Of a stretch of DNA of 18,711 nucleotides, positions 1 to 10,000 are shown in pieces. How positions within the stretch are numbered: position 1 is the stretch's first letter; every line of letters begins with the position of its first letter. The notes under the pieces are model-generated. The model was not told where the DNA came from. It ran no database searches and was given only the letters and a program-made list of their open reading frames with translations. Position numbers and translations under genes: made by a program. This DNA is from Glaciecola sp. UBA983 (GTDB lineage: Bacteria > Pseudomonadota > Gammaproteobacteria > Enterobacterales > Alteromonadaceae). Location: NCBI GenBank assembly GCA_002292215.1, contig DBBN01000059.1, forward strand, positions 13,795 to 32,505, given 5' to 3'.

Positions 1-2589
1 AAATCAAAAACATTATCAGATTTTAATTCACCGTTCGTTCCAGGTTGGGATTGTCACGGTTTACCGATTGAATTAATGGTTGAGAAAAAAGTTGGCAAGC
101 CAGGTAAAAAAGTCACCGCTGCAGAGTTTCGAGAAAAATGCCGTGCGTATGCTGAACGTCAAATCGAAGGTCAAAAGAAAGACTTTATCCGTTTAGGCGT
201 GTTTGGTAACTGGGACAACCCATACAAGACGATGAATTTTCAATCGGAAGCCGATATTATTCGTGCTTTAGCGGGTGTCGTAAATTCAGGGCATCTAGAA
301 AAAGGGTTCAAACCCGTACATTGGTGCACCGATTGTGGCTCTGCACTGGCTGAGGCCGAAGTGGAATATCAAGATAAAGTCTCACCTGCGATTGATGTTA
401 AATTCGCAATTGATGATTCCGGTGTTTTTTCTGCTGCTTTGGGTGTAACTCAGGAGCAAGTGAATAACACTTCCGTGGTGATTTGGACGACAACTCCGTG
501 GACTATCCCTGCAAACCGTGCAATTTCAATTCACCCGACACTTGAGTATGCGTTGGTGGCATTAGCCGATCAGCAGATTATCATTGCACAAGACTTAGTC
601 GCTGCGTGTATGGTCCGTTATGGCATTGCTGAAGGCGATTATCAAGTTGTTGCTACATGCTTGGGTCAAGATTTAGAGCATGCATTAGTTGCCCATCCTT
701 ACTTAGACATTAAAGTGCCGCTTATTTTAGGCGAGCACGTGACCACTGAGTCAGGTACTGGTTGTGTACATACGGCCCCTGCGCATGGTGTAGACGATTT
801 TAATGTTGGCAAGCAGTACGGCATTGAAGTGTATAACCCTGTTGCGGCGAATGGTGTGTATATTGACGATACACCCTTGTTTGCAGGACAACATGTGTTT
901 AAAGCGAATGATGTAATTGTTGAGCATTTACGCAGTGTTGATGCGCTGATGTTAGCAACCAAATATGAACATAGTTATCCGCATTGCTGGCGTCATAAAA
1001 CGCCGATCATTTTCCGAGCAACGCCGCAGTGGTTTATCTCAATGGATAAAAATGGACTGCGCAGCGCATCCTTGGAAGAAATTAAAAAAACCCAGTGGAT
1101 CCCTGAATGGGGCGAAGCACGGATCTCAACGATGGTTGAAGGTCGTCCAGATTGGTGTATTTCCCGTCAGCGTACATGGGGCGTTCCGATCCCGTTGTTT
1201 GTTCACGGCGTAACGAGTGAGTTACATCCTCGTTCAACTGAGATAATGGAAACCGTTGCATTGGCCGTTGAACAAAAAGGCATTCAAGCTTGGTGGGATC
1301 TCAGCGACGAAGAATTATTAGGCGCTGATGCAGCTGAATATGAAAAAGTGACAGATACCTTAGATGTATGGTTTGATTCAGGCGTAACCCACTCGTTTGT
1401 GGTTGATCGTCGTGACGATATTCCAGCATCGGCTGATTTATATCTAGAAGGGTCTGATCAACATCGAGGCTGGTTCATGTCATCACTCATGACGAGTGTT
1501 GCAATGCATGGTCATGCACCTTACAAACAAGTGTTAACGCATGGTTTTACAGTCGATCAACATGGTCGTAAGATGTCAAAATCGGTGGGTAATGTCGTCG
1601 CACCACAAGAAGTATTTAATAAATACGGTGCTGATATTTTACGTTTGTGGGTGGCTTCAACTGATTATCGTTCAGAAATAGCTGTGTCTGATGAGATCCT
1701 CAAGCGCTCAGCGGATGCGTATCGACGCATTCGTAATACCGCACGTTTTTTATTAGCTAACCTAAATGGCTTTAACCCAGCGACAGATTGTGTTGCACCT
1801 GAAGATATGGTGGCATTGGATAGTTGGGCGATGGCCAAAGCACAAGCGACGCAAGCTGATATCACCGCTGCTTATGAAAAATATGACTTGTTAGGTGTGA
1901 CCCAAAAACTCATGCAGTTTTGTTCGATTGATATGGGTAGTCTGTATTTGGATATCATCAAAGATCGCCAGTATACCGCAAAAGCAGATGGTCTTGCGCG
2001 TCGCTCATGCCAAACAGCCTTATATCATATCGTACAAGCGATGGTACGTTGGATGGCACCGGTAACAAGTTTTACCGCTCAAGAAATTTGGGAAGTATTA
2101 CCACAAGCTGATCAAAATCCAGATGAATTCGTATTCACTGGTACCTGGTACAATGCATGGCCAACCGTTAGTGCTAAAGATGGTTATGATGATGCGTTTT
2201 GGACAGATTTATTACAAGTTAAAGACGCGGTTAATGGCGCACTAGAACAAGCTCGTAAAGACGACGTGTTAGGCGGTTCATTAGAAGCAGATGTGGTTAT
2301 TTATACCGATGCGAAGATGCAATCACAGCTAGCTAAATTAAGCGACGAGTTACGTTTTGTATTGATTACTTCTACTGCAACGGTATCTGACTTAGCAGAT
2401 AAACCAGCAGATGCAAGCGCAACGTCTATAGATAGTGTCTTTGTCAAAGTCAGTAAGTCGAGTGGCGAAAAATGTGTTCGTTGCTGGCATCACCGTGAAG
2501 ATGTTGGCACGATTACCGCGCATCCAGAGCTATGTGGTCGTTGTGTTGAAAATATCGACGGTGCAGGCGAAGTCCGCGCATTTGCATAA
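1..2589 (+). CDS. ileS: Isoleucyl-tRNA synthetase, 5'-truncated by window edge
   Basis: Cytoplasmic class I aminoacyl-tRNA synthetase that charges tRNA-Ile. The frame is open from base 1, and the first residues already match the family (WDCHGLPIE at about 46-72), so the real start lies upstream. By alignment from memory with the 938-residue E. coli enzyme, about 76 N-terminal residues are missing, including the HIGH motif. Visible landmarks are the CP1 editing domain (WTTTPWT near 484-504; [11 protein letters not shown] near 769-801), the catalytic KMSKS loop at 1570-1584, and a C-terminal zinc finger with paired cysteines (CVRC at 2473-2484 and CGRC at 2533-2544). The 862 residues end at TAA with the expected C-terminal form. 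It is the first visible gene of the conserved ileS-lspA-fkpB-ispH group; lspA begins 17 bases after its stop. Nothing abnormal is seen. Confidence 0.98.
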   Translation, partial: KSKTLSDFNSPFVPGWDCHGLPIELMVEKKVGKPGKKVTAAEFREKCRAYAERQIEGQKKDFIRLGVFGNWDNPYKTMNFQSEADIIRALAGVVNSGHLEKGFKPVHWCTDCGSALAEAEVEYQDKVSPAIDVKFAIDDSGVFSAALGVTQEQVNNTSVVIWTTTPWTIPANRAISIHPTLEYALVALADQQIIIAQDLVAACMVRYGIAEGDYQVVATCLGQDLEHALVAHPYLDIKVPLILGEHVTTESGTGCVHTAPAHGVDDFNVGKQYGIEVYNPVAANGVYIDDTPLFAGQHVFKANDVIVEHLRSVDALMLATKYEHSYPHCWRHKTPIIFRATPQWFISMDKNGLRSASLEEIKKTQWIPEWGEARISTMVEGRPDWCISRQRTWGVPIPLFVHGVTSELHPRSTEIMETVALAVEQKGIQAWWDLSDEELLGADAAEYEKVTDTLDVWFDSGVTHSFVVDRRDDIPASADLYLEGSDQHRGWFMSSLMTSVAMHGHAPYKQVLTHGFTVDQHGRKMSKSVGNVVAPQEVFNKYGADILRLWVASTDYRSEIAVSDEILKRSADAYRRIRNTARFLLANLNGFNPATDCVAPEDMVALDSWAMAKAQATQADITAAYEKYDLLGVTQKLMQFCSIDMGSLYLDIIKDRQYTAKADGLARRSCQTALYHIVQAMVRWMAPVTSFTAQEIWEVLPQADQNPDEFVFTGTWYNAWPTVSAKDGYDDAFWTDLLQVKDAVNGALEQARKDDVLGGSLEADVVIYTDAKMQSQLAKLSDELRFVLITSTATVSDLADKPADASATSIDSVFVKVSKSSGEKCVRCWHHREDVGTITAHPELCGRCVENIDGAGEVRAFA

Positions 2590-2606
2590 CATAGGTGTAT
2601 AGCGTC

Positions 2607-3173
2607 ATGGAAAAGCAAGCAAAAAAATCAACTCAGCCACTCACTGGCTGGGGGCATGTTAGCCAAACCGGTTTGCGTTTTATTTGGATTGCGATTATTG
2701 GATTTATCCTTGATCAATATACAAAATACGCTGTGATGGATAGTTTTACCTTATATGAATCGGTTCAGGTGTTGCCGTTTTTCAACTTTACCTACGTGCA
2801 TAATTATGGCGCAGCGTTCAGCTTTTTAAGTGATGCAGGTGGTTGGCAGCGGTATTTCTTTACTGCCATTGCTGCGGTTGTAAGTTGTGTGATCGTTTGG
2901 TGGTTATATCATTCACCCCGTTCACAACGCTTATTACCTGTCGCGTTTGCGTTCATTTTAGGCGGTGCAGTGGGTAACCTGTATGACCGATTAGTGCATG
3001 GTTATGTTATTGATTTTTTACATTTATACTATGAAACATATGATTGGCCTGCTTTTAATATAGCCGATAGTGTTATTTTTATTGGTGCGGCGTTATTGAT
3101 CCTCGATATGTTTATCAACAACGATGCTGCACCCACAGAATCAAAAGAATCAAAAGAGATAAAAAATGACTGA
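2607..3173 (+). CDS. lspA: Lipoprotein signal peptidase (signal peptidase II)
   Basis: Inner-membrane aspartyl protease that removes the signal peptide from diacylglyceryl-modified prolipoproteins. Four hydrophobic segments are visible in 188 residues. Family motifs are LDQYTKY near the first segment, NYGAAFSF, GNLYDRL, and the two catalytic aspartates in GYVIDF (D136, codon at 3012) and FNIADS (D154, codon at 3066). I chose the ATG at 2607 because AGG lies at 2593-2595, a usable Shine-Dalgarno distance. A GTG at 2595 in the same frame would add four residues but has no separate ribosome site. The N-terminus is somewhat longer than in the 164-residue E. coli protein, and there is a charged Lys/Glu/Ser tail. 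The 3' end overlaps fkpB by 8 bases, so the two are probably co-translated. Confidence 0.95.
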   Translation: MEKQAKKSTQPLTGWGHVSQTGLRFIWIAIIGFILDQYTKYAVMDSFTLYESVQVLPFFNFTYVHNYGAAFSFLSDAGGWQRYFFTAIAAVVSCVIVWWLYHSPRSQRLLPVAFAFILGGAVGNLYDRLVHGYVIDFLHLYYETYDWPAFNIADSVIFIGAALLILDMFINNDAAPTESKESKEIKND

Positions 3174-3630
3174 TAATACCGCTGTGATTACTGATAACTC
3201 AGAAGTTATCTTACATTTTGATTTGAAACTCGAAGATGGTTCCGCTGCAGACAGTACACGAGTTAACAATAAACCGGCTAAAATGGTGATGGGCGATGGC
3301 AGTTTAACACCTAATTTTGAAGCCTGTTTACGTGGATTGAAACAAGGTGATAAAGATTCGTTTACCCTAAACGCAGATGATGCTTTTGGTCAGCCTAATC
3401 CTGATAATATTTATCATGTTGAGCGCACCAAGTTTGCTGCAGAATTAGAAATTGTCGAAGGTATGATTATCGCTTTTACGCAACCAGATGGCAGTGAGTT
3501 ACCTGGCGTGATTCGAAGTATTGCAGGGCATTCAGTGACGGTGGATTTTAACCACCCATTGGCGGGCCAAACCGTTATTTTTGACGTAGAAATTATTGAT
3601 GTGATTAACGCTCAGACGACTGACGCGTAG
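3166..3630 (+). CDS. fkpB: FKBP-type peptidyl-prolyl cis-trans isomerase (SlpA/FkpB)
   Basis: Small cytoplasmic SlyD-like prolyl isomerase/chaperone of 154 residues (E. coli SlpA/FkpB is 149). The FKBP fold is split by an 'insert-in-flap' domain at roughly residues 72-125. The second FKBP part begins with the family signature NHPLAGQTVIFDVEI at about 129-143. The N-terminal FKBP strand LHFDLKLEDGS (16-26) also fits. The start at 3166 lies inside the end of lspA (8-base overlap). The gene sits between lspA and ispH, the order typical of many gammaproteobacteria. It lacks the His/Cys-rich metal-binding tail of SlyD, as expected for this paralogue; a SlyD gene is also present at 14340-14825. Confidence 0.94.
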   Translation: MTDNTAVITDNSEVILHFDLKLEDGSAADSTRVNNKPAKMVMGDGSLTPNFEACLRGLKQGDKDSFTLNADDAFGQPNPDNIYHVERTKFAAELEIVEGMIIAFTQPDGSELPGVIRSIAGHSVTVDFNHPLAGQTVIFDVEIIDVINAQTTDA

Positions 3631-3666
3631 ATCGCTAACGCATACATTATTAAGGATATTCATCAC

Positions 3667-4608
3667 ATGCAAATTCAATTAGCCAATCCTCGTGGTTTTT
3701 GTGCCGGTGTTGACCGTGCAATCACTATTGTTGAACGCGCATTGGAGTTGTTTGAACATCCGATTTATGTTCGTCATGAAGTGGTTCATAATAAATTTGT
3801 GGTTGATGGGCTAAAAGCCCGTGGTGCAGTGTTTGTAGAAGAATTACATCAAGTTCCGGATGACAGCATTGTTATCTTTTCTGCTCATGGTGTGTCTCAA
3901 GCAGTGCGCAATGAGGCAGAACAACGTGGTCTTAAAGTATTTGATGCAACATGTCCTTTGGTAACAAAAGTGCATATGGAAGTGATGCGTGCCAGCAAAA
4001 AAGGCATCGAATGTATATTAATAGGACATAAGGGACATCCCGAAGTCGAAGGTACGATGGGACAATATGATAACCCTCAGGGTGGCATTTACTTAGTTGA
4101 AACAGCTGAAGATGCTCGCCAATTAACAGTAAAAAATCCAGACGTATTATATTATTGCTCACAAACCACCTTATCGGTAGATGATACAGCGGATGTAATT
4201 GATGCATTGCGTGAAACCTTCCCTAACATCGATGGGCCGCGAAAAGATGATATCTGTTACGCCACCCAAAATCGTCAAGATGCTGTGCGTGAACTTGCGG
4301 TAAGTTGTGATTTGTTATTAGTGGTGGGTGCGACCAACAGCTCTAACTCTAATCGTTTAAGTGAGTTGGCTGTGAAACTAGGTACGCCATCGTATTTGAT
4401 TGATGATGCTTCTATGATTGATACACAATGGCTCGTTGGCAAGCAAGCCGTGGGTGTAACGGCGGGAGCATCAGCGCCTGAAGTCTTAGTCCAAGGTGTG
4501 ATTGATGCGTTAAAAGCACATGGTGCGCAATCCGTCACTGAAATCACAGGCCGTGAAGAAAATATTGAATTTGCGGTACCGAAGGAACTGCAACTTAAAC
4601 AGCTTTAA
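3667..4608 (+). CDS. ispH: 4-hydroxy-3-methylbut-2-enyl diphosphate reductase
   Basis: Last enzyme of the MEP isoprenoid pathway. It converts HMBPP to isopentenyl and dimethylallyl diphosphate using a [4Fe-4S] cluster. The 313 residues contain the three cluster cysteines at family positions: C12 (RGFCAGV), C96 (DATCPLV) and C197 (ICYATQNRQ). Active-site residues are also in place: H74 (SAHG), H124 and E126 (HPEVEGT), and T167 (SQTTLS). The ATG at 3667 is preceded by AAGGA at 3652-3656. It is the last gene of the ileS-lspA-fkpB-ispH operon. A 239-base gap without a recognised gene follows before the pilus genes. Length and motifs are normal. Confidence 0.98.
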   Translation: MQIQLANPRGFCAGVDRAITIVERALELFEHPIYVRHEVVHNKFVVDGLKARGAVFVEELHQVPDDSIVIFSAHGVSQAVRNEAEQRGLKVFDATCPLVTKVHMEVMRASKKGIECILIGHKGHPEVEGTMGQYDNPQGGIYLVETAEDARQLTVKNPDVLYYCSQTTLSVDDTADVIDALRETFPNIDGPRKDDICYATQNRQDAVRELAVSCDLLLVVGATNSSNSNRLSELAVKLGTPSYLIDDASMIDTQWLVGKQAVGVTAGASAPEVLVQGVIDALKAHGAQSVTEITGREENIEFAVPKELQLKQL

Positions 4609-4847
4609 CTAATCCTCACCATCTTTTCTCCTCGTGGATCGATCAAATCAAGTCCAAACTGGACGCTATAGTCCAGCGAGTGCTATGGTTCAGCGAGTGA
4701 AGTCATTCGGACTGGTACTAAGGCTTAATGTGTGCTTATTACCGCGCCTAAACTGAGCTTTACACACCTGTCCATCAGAACAGTTTTGCACTTAAATCCT
4801 ATACCTAAGATCGGTTCTGCATACGCTTAACTGGATCTTCTTCGCAT
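4609..4847. other. Intergenic gap between ispH and pilV
   Basis: This 239-base stretch has no coding sequence I can support. It contains a short tandem repeat at 4665-4698 and small alternative hairpins made from GTCC/GGAC arms around 4652-4674. I see no hairpin followed by a T-run that would clearly terminate the ispH transcript, and no convincing sigma-70 or sigma-54 promoter for pilV. The pilus promoter presumably lies here but is not identified. Confidence 0.6.
4665..4698. repeat. Two tandem imperfect 17-bp units
   Basis: The unit GCTATAGTCCAGCGAGT (4665-4681) is followed directly by GCTATGGTTCAGCGAGT (4682-4698), with two differences in 17 positions. The repeat lies about 150 bases upstream of pilV. 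It could be a binding site or a replication-slippage remnant; its function is unknown. Confidence 0.7.
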
Positions 4848-5546
4848 ATGGTTATACATATTAAGCATCTATTAATATTGTTGAGCCATATTTTGAACTT
4901 ACTTTCAGCATCAAGCATATCCATTAATCCTCGCTCTAGTCAGCTAGGGTTAGGCATGATTGAAATATTGGTCACATTAGTCATCTTAGCCATTGGTCTA
5001 CTGGGCGTTGCCTCGTTACAATTGGTCGCTTCATTTAATAATGCTGATGCGTTATCTCGTTCACAGGCGGTACTTGTTGCTGAGCAAGTCTCTGAGCGTA
5101 TGCGGGTATCAGCGTTTAATGCACCAGATGCCGATGGCAAAATTATTGATGATGGTTATGTAAATAGTAATTTATATAATTTTGCTAATCTTAGTTGTAA
5201 CAGCACAGCGAGTGAGCATGTCTGCTTTTGCCAACAGTTCCCGGCAACATTAGCCAATTGTCAGACCACTGTGTGTGATAGTGCGCAGTTCGCAGCGTTT
5301 GATGCTTATCAACTGTCTTGTGCCAGTATCCAGCATAATCCTAATATGCGCTTGTCGGTTACATGTGCGGATACTAATACGACTGATTCGACTGCATGTA
5401 GTGCTGGCTCTAGACATACAATAATGCTGAGTTGGCCAGCGTCGCACTGGGGTGCCAATACAACTAGCACGACAATCAGCAATGCAGCCTGTAATCCTAC
5501 AGCAAGTGATGATAATGATTGCATCATTGTTGAGGTGTTTTTATGA
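4848..5546 (+). CDS. pilV: Type IV pilus minor pilin PilV
   Basis: Minor pilin expected to join the priming/tip complex of a type IVa pilus after cleavage by PilD. The class III signal reads G34|L35-G-M-I-E39: glycine at -1 and glutamate at +5, followed by a hydrophobic helix (ILVTLVILAIGLLGVASLQ) typical of PilV. The mature part is cysteine-rich. From the ATG at 4848 the leader would be 34 residues and contains an extra hydrophobic stretch. That is unusually long, and no good Shine-Dalgarno precedes it, so the true start may be an internal TTG in the 4878-4895 region; this is unresolved. The 3' end overlaps pilW by four bases (ATGA). Family assignment rests on the N-terminus and on being followed by pilW and pilX. 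Confidence 0.88.
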   Translation: MVIHIKHLLILLSHILNLLSASSISINPRSSQLGLGMIEILVTLVILAIGLLGVASLQLVASFNNADALSRSQAVLVAEQVSERMRVSAFNAPDADGKIIDDGYVNSNLYNFANLSCNSTASEHVCFCQQFPATLANCQTTVCDSAQFAAFDAYQLSCASIQHNPNMRLSVTCADTNTTDSTACSAGSRHTIMLSWPASHWGANTTSTTISNAACNPTASDDNDCIIVEVFL

Positions 5547-6382
5547 AGCAAGCAGGGTTTAGTTTAGTTGAAATAATGATCAGTCTTGCCTTGGGTGCGA
5601 TTTTGAGTGTGACGGTGATCCAGGTTATGGTCAGTCAATCCGTCACTGATAAATTAAATCGAGCCTTGGCGAGTGTCCAAGAAAATGGTCGTTATGCGGT
5701 AGTTAAGTTACAACAAGATATCATGCTAACCGGGCGCTACGACATGCTTTCTGTTCAACTTGATCGTAGTCAAGATGTGACCGAAGAAGCAGTGTTCTTA
5801 CAAAACAATGCATTGGTATTACCCAATACGTTTGCCAGCAGAGCAATTTTAGGTGTGACACAAGGGAGTAATGGGAGCAATGATACTTTAGTGATCAGCA
5901 AGGTCGATAGTCGCGACTGCCGAGGCTACTCATTAGGGTATGCTGCCGGTGCTGAGTTTCCAGTGGTAAATGAATATTTTATCGAAGACCGTAAGCTAAA
6001 ATGTCGTGGTTTTGACTTACGTGTATTACGTGGGCAGCAGGTTGCCACTGGTCATAATAATCATAATGCGTTCACGCTGCTTGATAATGTTGAAGGCTTC
6101 CAGGTGCTTTATGGTTTGGCTAATCATGCTACTGGCTCTGCACTTGCTACCCCTAATCAATATGTGACGGCTGACAATATTACCCAGCCTGAGCGAGTGG
6201 TTGCTATTCGTATAGCACTATTGATCCGCAGTGATGATACTATCAACATTAATAATACTCGTGGGTTTGCGTTACTCAATGAAACTGCTGTTTTACCGAC
6301 TACTTCGCATTTATATCGTCAGTTTGAAGCGACGATTATGCTCCGCAATATACAGAATATGATTAAACGGAGTCGAGTATGA
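5543..6382 (+). CDS. pilW: Type IV pilus minor pilin PilW
   Basis: Minor pilin of 279 residues, larger than the others as is usual for PilW/GspJ-like proteins. It has a short five-residue leader (MKQAG|FSLVE) with E10 at mature position +5 and a hydrophobic helix through about residue 32. The following segment (NGRYAVVKLQQDI, about 48-60) is the recognisable PilW signature. The rest should form the periplasmic globular domain, exposed at or near the pilus tip. The start at 5543 overlaps the pilV stop (ATGA) and has GAGG at 5532-5535 upstream. Its own stop overlaps the pilX start in the same way, indicating translational coupling through the operon. Confidence 0.92.
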   Translation: MKQAGFSLVEIMISLALGAILSVTVIQVMVSQSVTDKLNRALASVQENGRYAVVKLQQDIMLTGRYDMLSVQLDRSQDVTEEAVFLQNNALVLPNTFASRAILGVTQGSNGSNDTLVISKVDSRDCRGYSLGYAAGAEFPVVNEYFIEDRKLKCRGFDLRVLRGQQVATGHNNHNAFTLLDNVEGFQVLYGLANHATGSALATPNQYVTADNITQPERVVAIRIALLIRSDDTININNTRGFALLNETAVLPTTSHLYRQFEATIMLRNIQNMIKRSRV

Positions 6383-6996
6383 AGCATACCTATAGCGTTC
6401 AACCATTTAACCGTCCTCCAGTCATGCATCTTTATAAACAAAGCGGTGTCGTTATGATCTTTGCTTTATTGGTGTTGTTATCATTAACCTTATTAGGTAT
6501 CGCATCTGTTTCCAATGGCTTAATTCAAACCAAAATGGCCAGTGCCATGGAGCAACAATCATTAGCATTTGATGCGGCTGAATCCGCGTTAGCTGGGGCG
6601 GTGTTTGAATCAGAAGATGAAAGTGTATTGGTCGATAATACTCTAACCGATCCTTTGTCTGAAGCTCGGCAAATCAGCGCGATTGATTTAACGATTACTG
6701 CATTAAGTTGTTTTGCTGATCAAGGTTATGTGCAACGCACATTGACCCAAAGTGGTTTGCAAACCGGGACAAGACACATCACTACTGGCAGTTATGATAC
6801 GCAAGCTCGATTAGCCAGTTGGTCGCGTAGTGCCTTTGTTCAAGAACAAACTTGTCGTGGCTCTTCTAGTGTGATTGGAGGCAGTAATATCAATTGTCAT
6901 GTATTCATTATTCGTGGGTGTGGTCAGGTGCAAAACAGTCCATATGCGGTGGCTAATTCATTGTCTGCGACTGTGTTTGCGCCAGCGTCACAATAA
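6379..6996 (+). CDS. pilX: Type IV pilus minor pilin PilX
   Basis: PilX-family minor pilin of 205 residues. The N-terminus has a basic leader ending QSG|VVMIFALLVLLSLTLL, a hydrophobic helix, then the PilX signature with AFDAAESAL (about residues 64-72). The glutamate at mature position +5 is replaced (V-V-M-I-F), as in other PilX/GspK-like tip subunits. The ATG at 6379 is preferred because GGAG lies at 6369-6372 and it overlaps the pilW stop; this gives a 23-residue leader. An in-frame ATG at 6424 would give an 8-residue leader but has no ribosome site. Several cysteines near the C-terminus could form disulphides. pilY1 follows after 17 bases. Confidence 0.9.
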   Translation: MKHTYSVQPFNRPPVMHLYKQSGVVMIFALLVLLSLTLLGIASVSNGLIQTKMASAMEQQSLAFDAAESALAGAVFESEDESVLVDNTLTDPLSEARQISAIDLTITALSCFADQGYVQRTLTQSGLQTGTRHITTGSYDTQARLASWSRSAFVQEQTCRGSSSVIGGSNINCHVFIIRGCGQVQNSPYAVANSLSATVFAPASQ

Positions 6997-7013
6997 CATT
7001 AGGAGAAATTAAC

Positions 7014-10000
7014 ATGTCTACTCGTCATCTTTATTGCATGTTACTCAGTGCCTTACTGAGTATAGGGATTGCATGGTCAGCGTATGCGGATGATCTTGAG
7101 ATTTACCTTGGAACGGGTAATCAAGCGGTTACTTACAATCCTAATGTACTCTTTATTATGGATACGTCGGGCAGTATGAGCAATAAAGACGGCACGAACC
7201 AAACGCGTCTATTACGAGTACAGAATGCGTTAAATGATGCGTTAGCCAGTGCCACGAATATCAACGCAGGCCTAATGCGTTTTTCAGACAGCGGTGGGCC
7301 TGTGTTATTTCCAATCAAAGACATAGACGAATATGTAAAGCCTGAACTGGTATTGCCGATTACCGAAGGGGCTGATGATGCGGTTGAAATAGGTGGGACG
7401 CTCAATGTCACAAATACTATCTTACCGATTTCTCAGGGGACAAGCATCGTCCAAACAGGCTTACGCTATCAAAACATTGCTATTCCACAAGGTGCGACGA
7501 TCACACGTGCATTTTTACGACTCACCTCAGCATTAGTTAATTCAGATGAAACCGCTATTGAAATTTATGGACAACTTGACGCCAATGCCGTTGCTTTTAA
7601 GGCCAGCAATCCGATTTCAACTCGTACTCGCACTACCGAATTTACTGCATGGGAGAGTGATAATGAATTTGGTTTCACTAATGAAGTACATAATTCACCA
7701 GATATAAGTGCAGTAATACAAGCGATTGTCGATCAGACGAATTGGTGTGGAGGTAATGATTTAGCCATATTATTAGACACACAATCGACATCTGGTAGCT
7801 CGGCGAGACAGACCTTTAGTTTTGAATCTGGCACCGGGCAAGTACCTCAACTAGTCATTGAATATGATGATACGACCGCTACCGGATGTGTTGCCGGAGA
7901 GTTAGTATATCAAGTGTCTAAACAAGGCAATAATGCTGAAGAGCGCAGTAACGGTTATCAAAATACTGGTACTGAACTCACCTTTAAGGACACAACGAAC
8001 GATTATGTAGGCTTGCGTTTTAGTAATATTAATCTACCCCAAGGAGCAGTGATTTTGGATGCTTACCTTGAATTTACCGCTTATCAAAATGGCACAGGCA
8101 GCCAAGCTAGCATGTTGATCCAAGGCGTCAACCAGAACGATCCCAATGATTTTTCACCTTACACGCGATATATGTTGCGTGATAAACCCAAAACAGTGAG
8201 TGTCCAATGGAATTCAATCTCACCTTGGTACTATAAAGGGCTGTATCAAAGCCCACCTGTCACCAGTATAGTCCAACAAATAGTCAACCGTTCCGGCTGG
8301 CAGCCGAATAATGAAATGATGTTTGTGTTATCGGATTTTGGCTCATCTAAACGTGGCGGATATACTTACCAAGGCAAGCCCTCTGGTGCTGCAAAACTAA
8401 TCATTAAGTATCAAGCAAATGCGATACCGGATAGTTCTTCTACAGTACGTGAGCTTTTGCAATCAAAGGTTGATAGTTTAACGCACACCGGTTATACCCC
8501 AATCGTAGATACCTTGTATGAAGCTGCGCAGTATTTTGGTGGTCGCCAAGTAGATTATGGATTGCAGCGAGGCACCATTAGCGCCGGTAGTTCCTTACGT
8601 AAAAGTACCCGAGTGAGTCATCGTCAATCTTATACTGGCGCCGATGCGGTGCGTCCAAATGGTTGTGATGAAGATAATTTAAGTGATAGTGACTGTATCA
8701 ATGAGGCTATCCCTAGTCCTGCGACCTATATTTCCCCCGTAACCGATTTACAATGCCAAACGAATAATCACATTGTTTTGTTATCAGATGGTGAGGCTAA
8801 TAATAATCATAGTGTCAGCAAAATCCAATCGTTACTCAACCAAACTTGCAGTGGCAGCGGAGGGGAAAAATGTGGATTAGATTTGGTTGATAACCTGTCG
8901 CAATCAAACACGTCGGTCATTGATGCTAGAGTAATCACCCATACGATTGGCTTTGCTGCGAATACTAATGCCAATAATTTCTTAAATCAGTTAGCATTGA
9001 ATGGTGGTGGTGGCTTTTATCAAGCGGATGACTCACAAGAATTAGTGGATGCGTTTCAACAAATATTGCGTTCGGTTAAAGATGTCAATGCAACGTTTGT
9101 TTCCCCAGGTGTCGCGGTCAATCAACTCAATCGTTTAACGCATAAAGATGAGTTGTACTTTGCGTTATTTAAGCCATCAGAAGGGGCGTTATGGCCTGGG
9201 AATTTAAAGAAATATAAGATTAATGGCAATGATGTACTTGATAAAAATGGCGTGCTAGCAGTCGATAGTGCAACGGGTTTTTTCTCTGAGTACTCGCATA
9301 GTTTTTGGTCTGTGCTTACCGATGGTAATGATGTTCGTGATGGCGGAGCGGCTAGCCGATTATCGTTAACGCGAAATATGTATACCTTTAATGAAACAGG
9401 CAGTATTTTACAAACCGCGAATAAATTGCATGAAAGTAATACGTTAATTGATACCACCGATTTAGCCTTAACGAGTTTACCTGATCCAAGTGGGTTACGA
9501 GAGTTGGTATTAAAGTGGGCCCGAGGTGTTGATGTGCGTGATGATGACAACGATGGCAGTACGAGTGATGTGCGCTTACAAATGGGCGACCCAATCCATT
9601 CTCAACCAGTAATTGTCAATTATGGGGAAACAGACTCGGCGATTTTTGTCGCAACGAATCATGGTTTTTTACATTCTATTGATGCGCAAACAGGCACTGA
9701 GAACTTTGCAATCATTCCGCAAGAATTATTAGGAAACTTGTATTCGTTTTATCAAGATACATCCACGTTTAACCATATTTATGGTATGGATGGGGATTTA
9801 GTGTTACGCACGTATGGCGAAAAAACCTATTTGTATGTTGGTATGCGTCGCGGTGGTAACAATTATTATGTATTTGACGTGACGAGCAAACTCGACCCAA
9901 AATTAGTATTTAGCATAAAAGGTGGAGAAGGAGAATATGCGCGTTTAGGGCAAACTTGGTCACGCCCTACGTTGACTCAAATACGTATAGGTACGACCGT

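Noticed and set aside
699..962. Open frame of 87 codons on the minus strand inside ileS
   Set aside because: It lies wholly within the editing-domain coding region of ileS, has no ribosome site and no family resemblance.
4684..4752. Short plus-strand reading frame (about 23 codons) in the ispH-pilV gap
   Set aside because: It has no ribosome site, is very short and runs through the tandem repeat; there is no evidence of coding.
4760..4800. Sigma-54 (-24/-12) promoter for the pilus operon near TTTTGCAC
   Set aside because: The TTGC element lacks the GG pair at the required upstream distance.
9122..9550. Open frame of 142 codons opposite pilY1
   Set aside because: It is antisense to a strongly conserved coding region, with low-complexity Ser/Pro composition and no recognisable domain.
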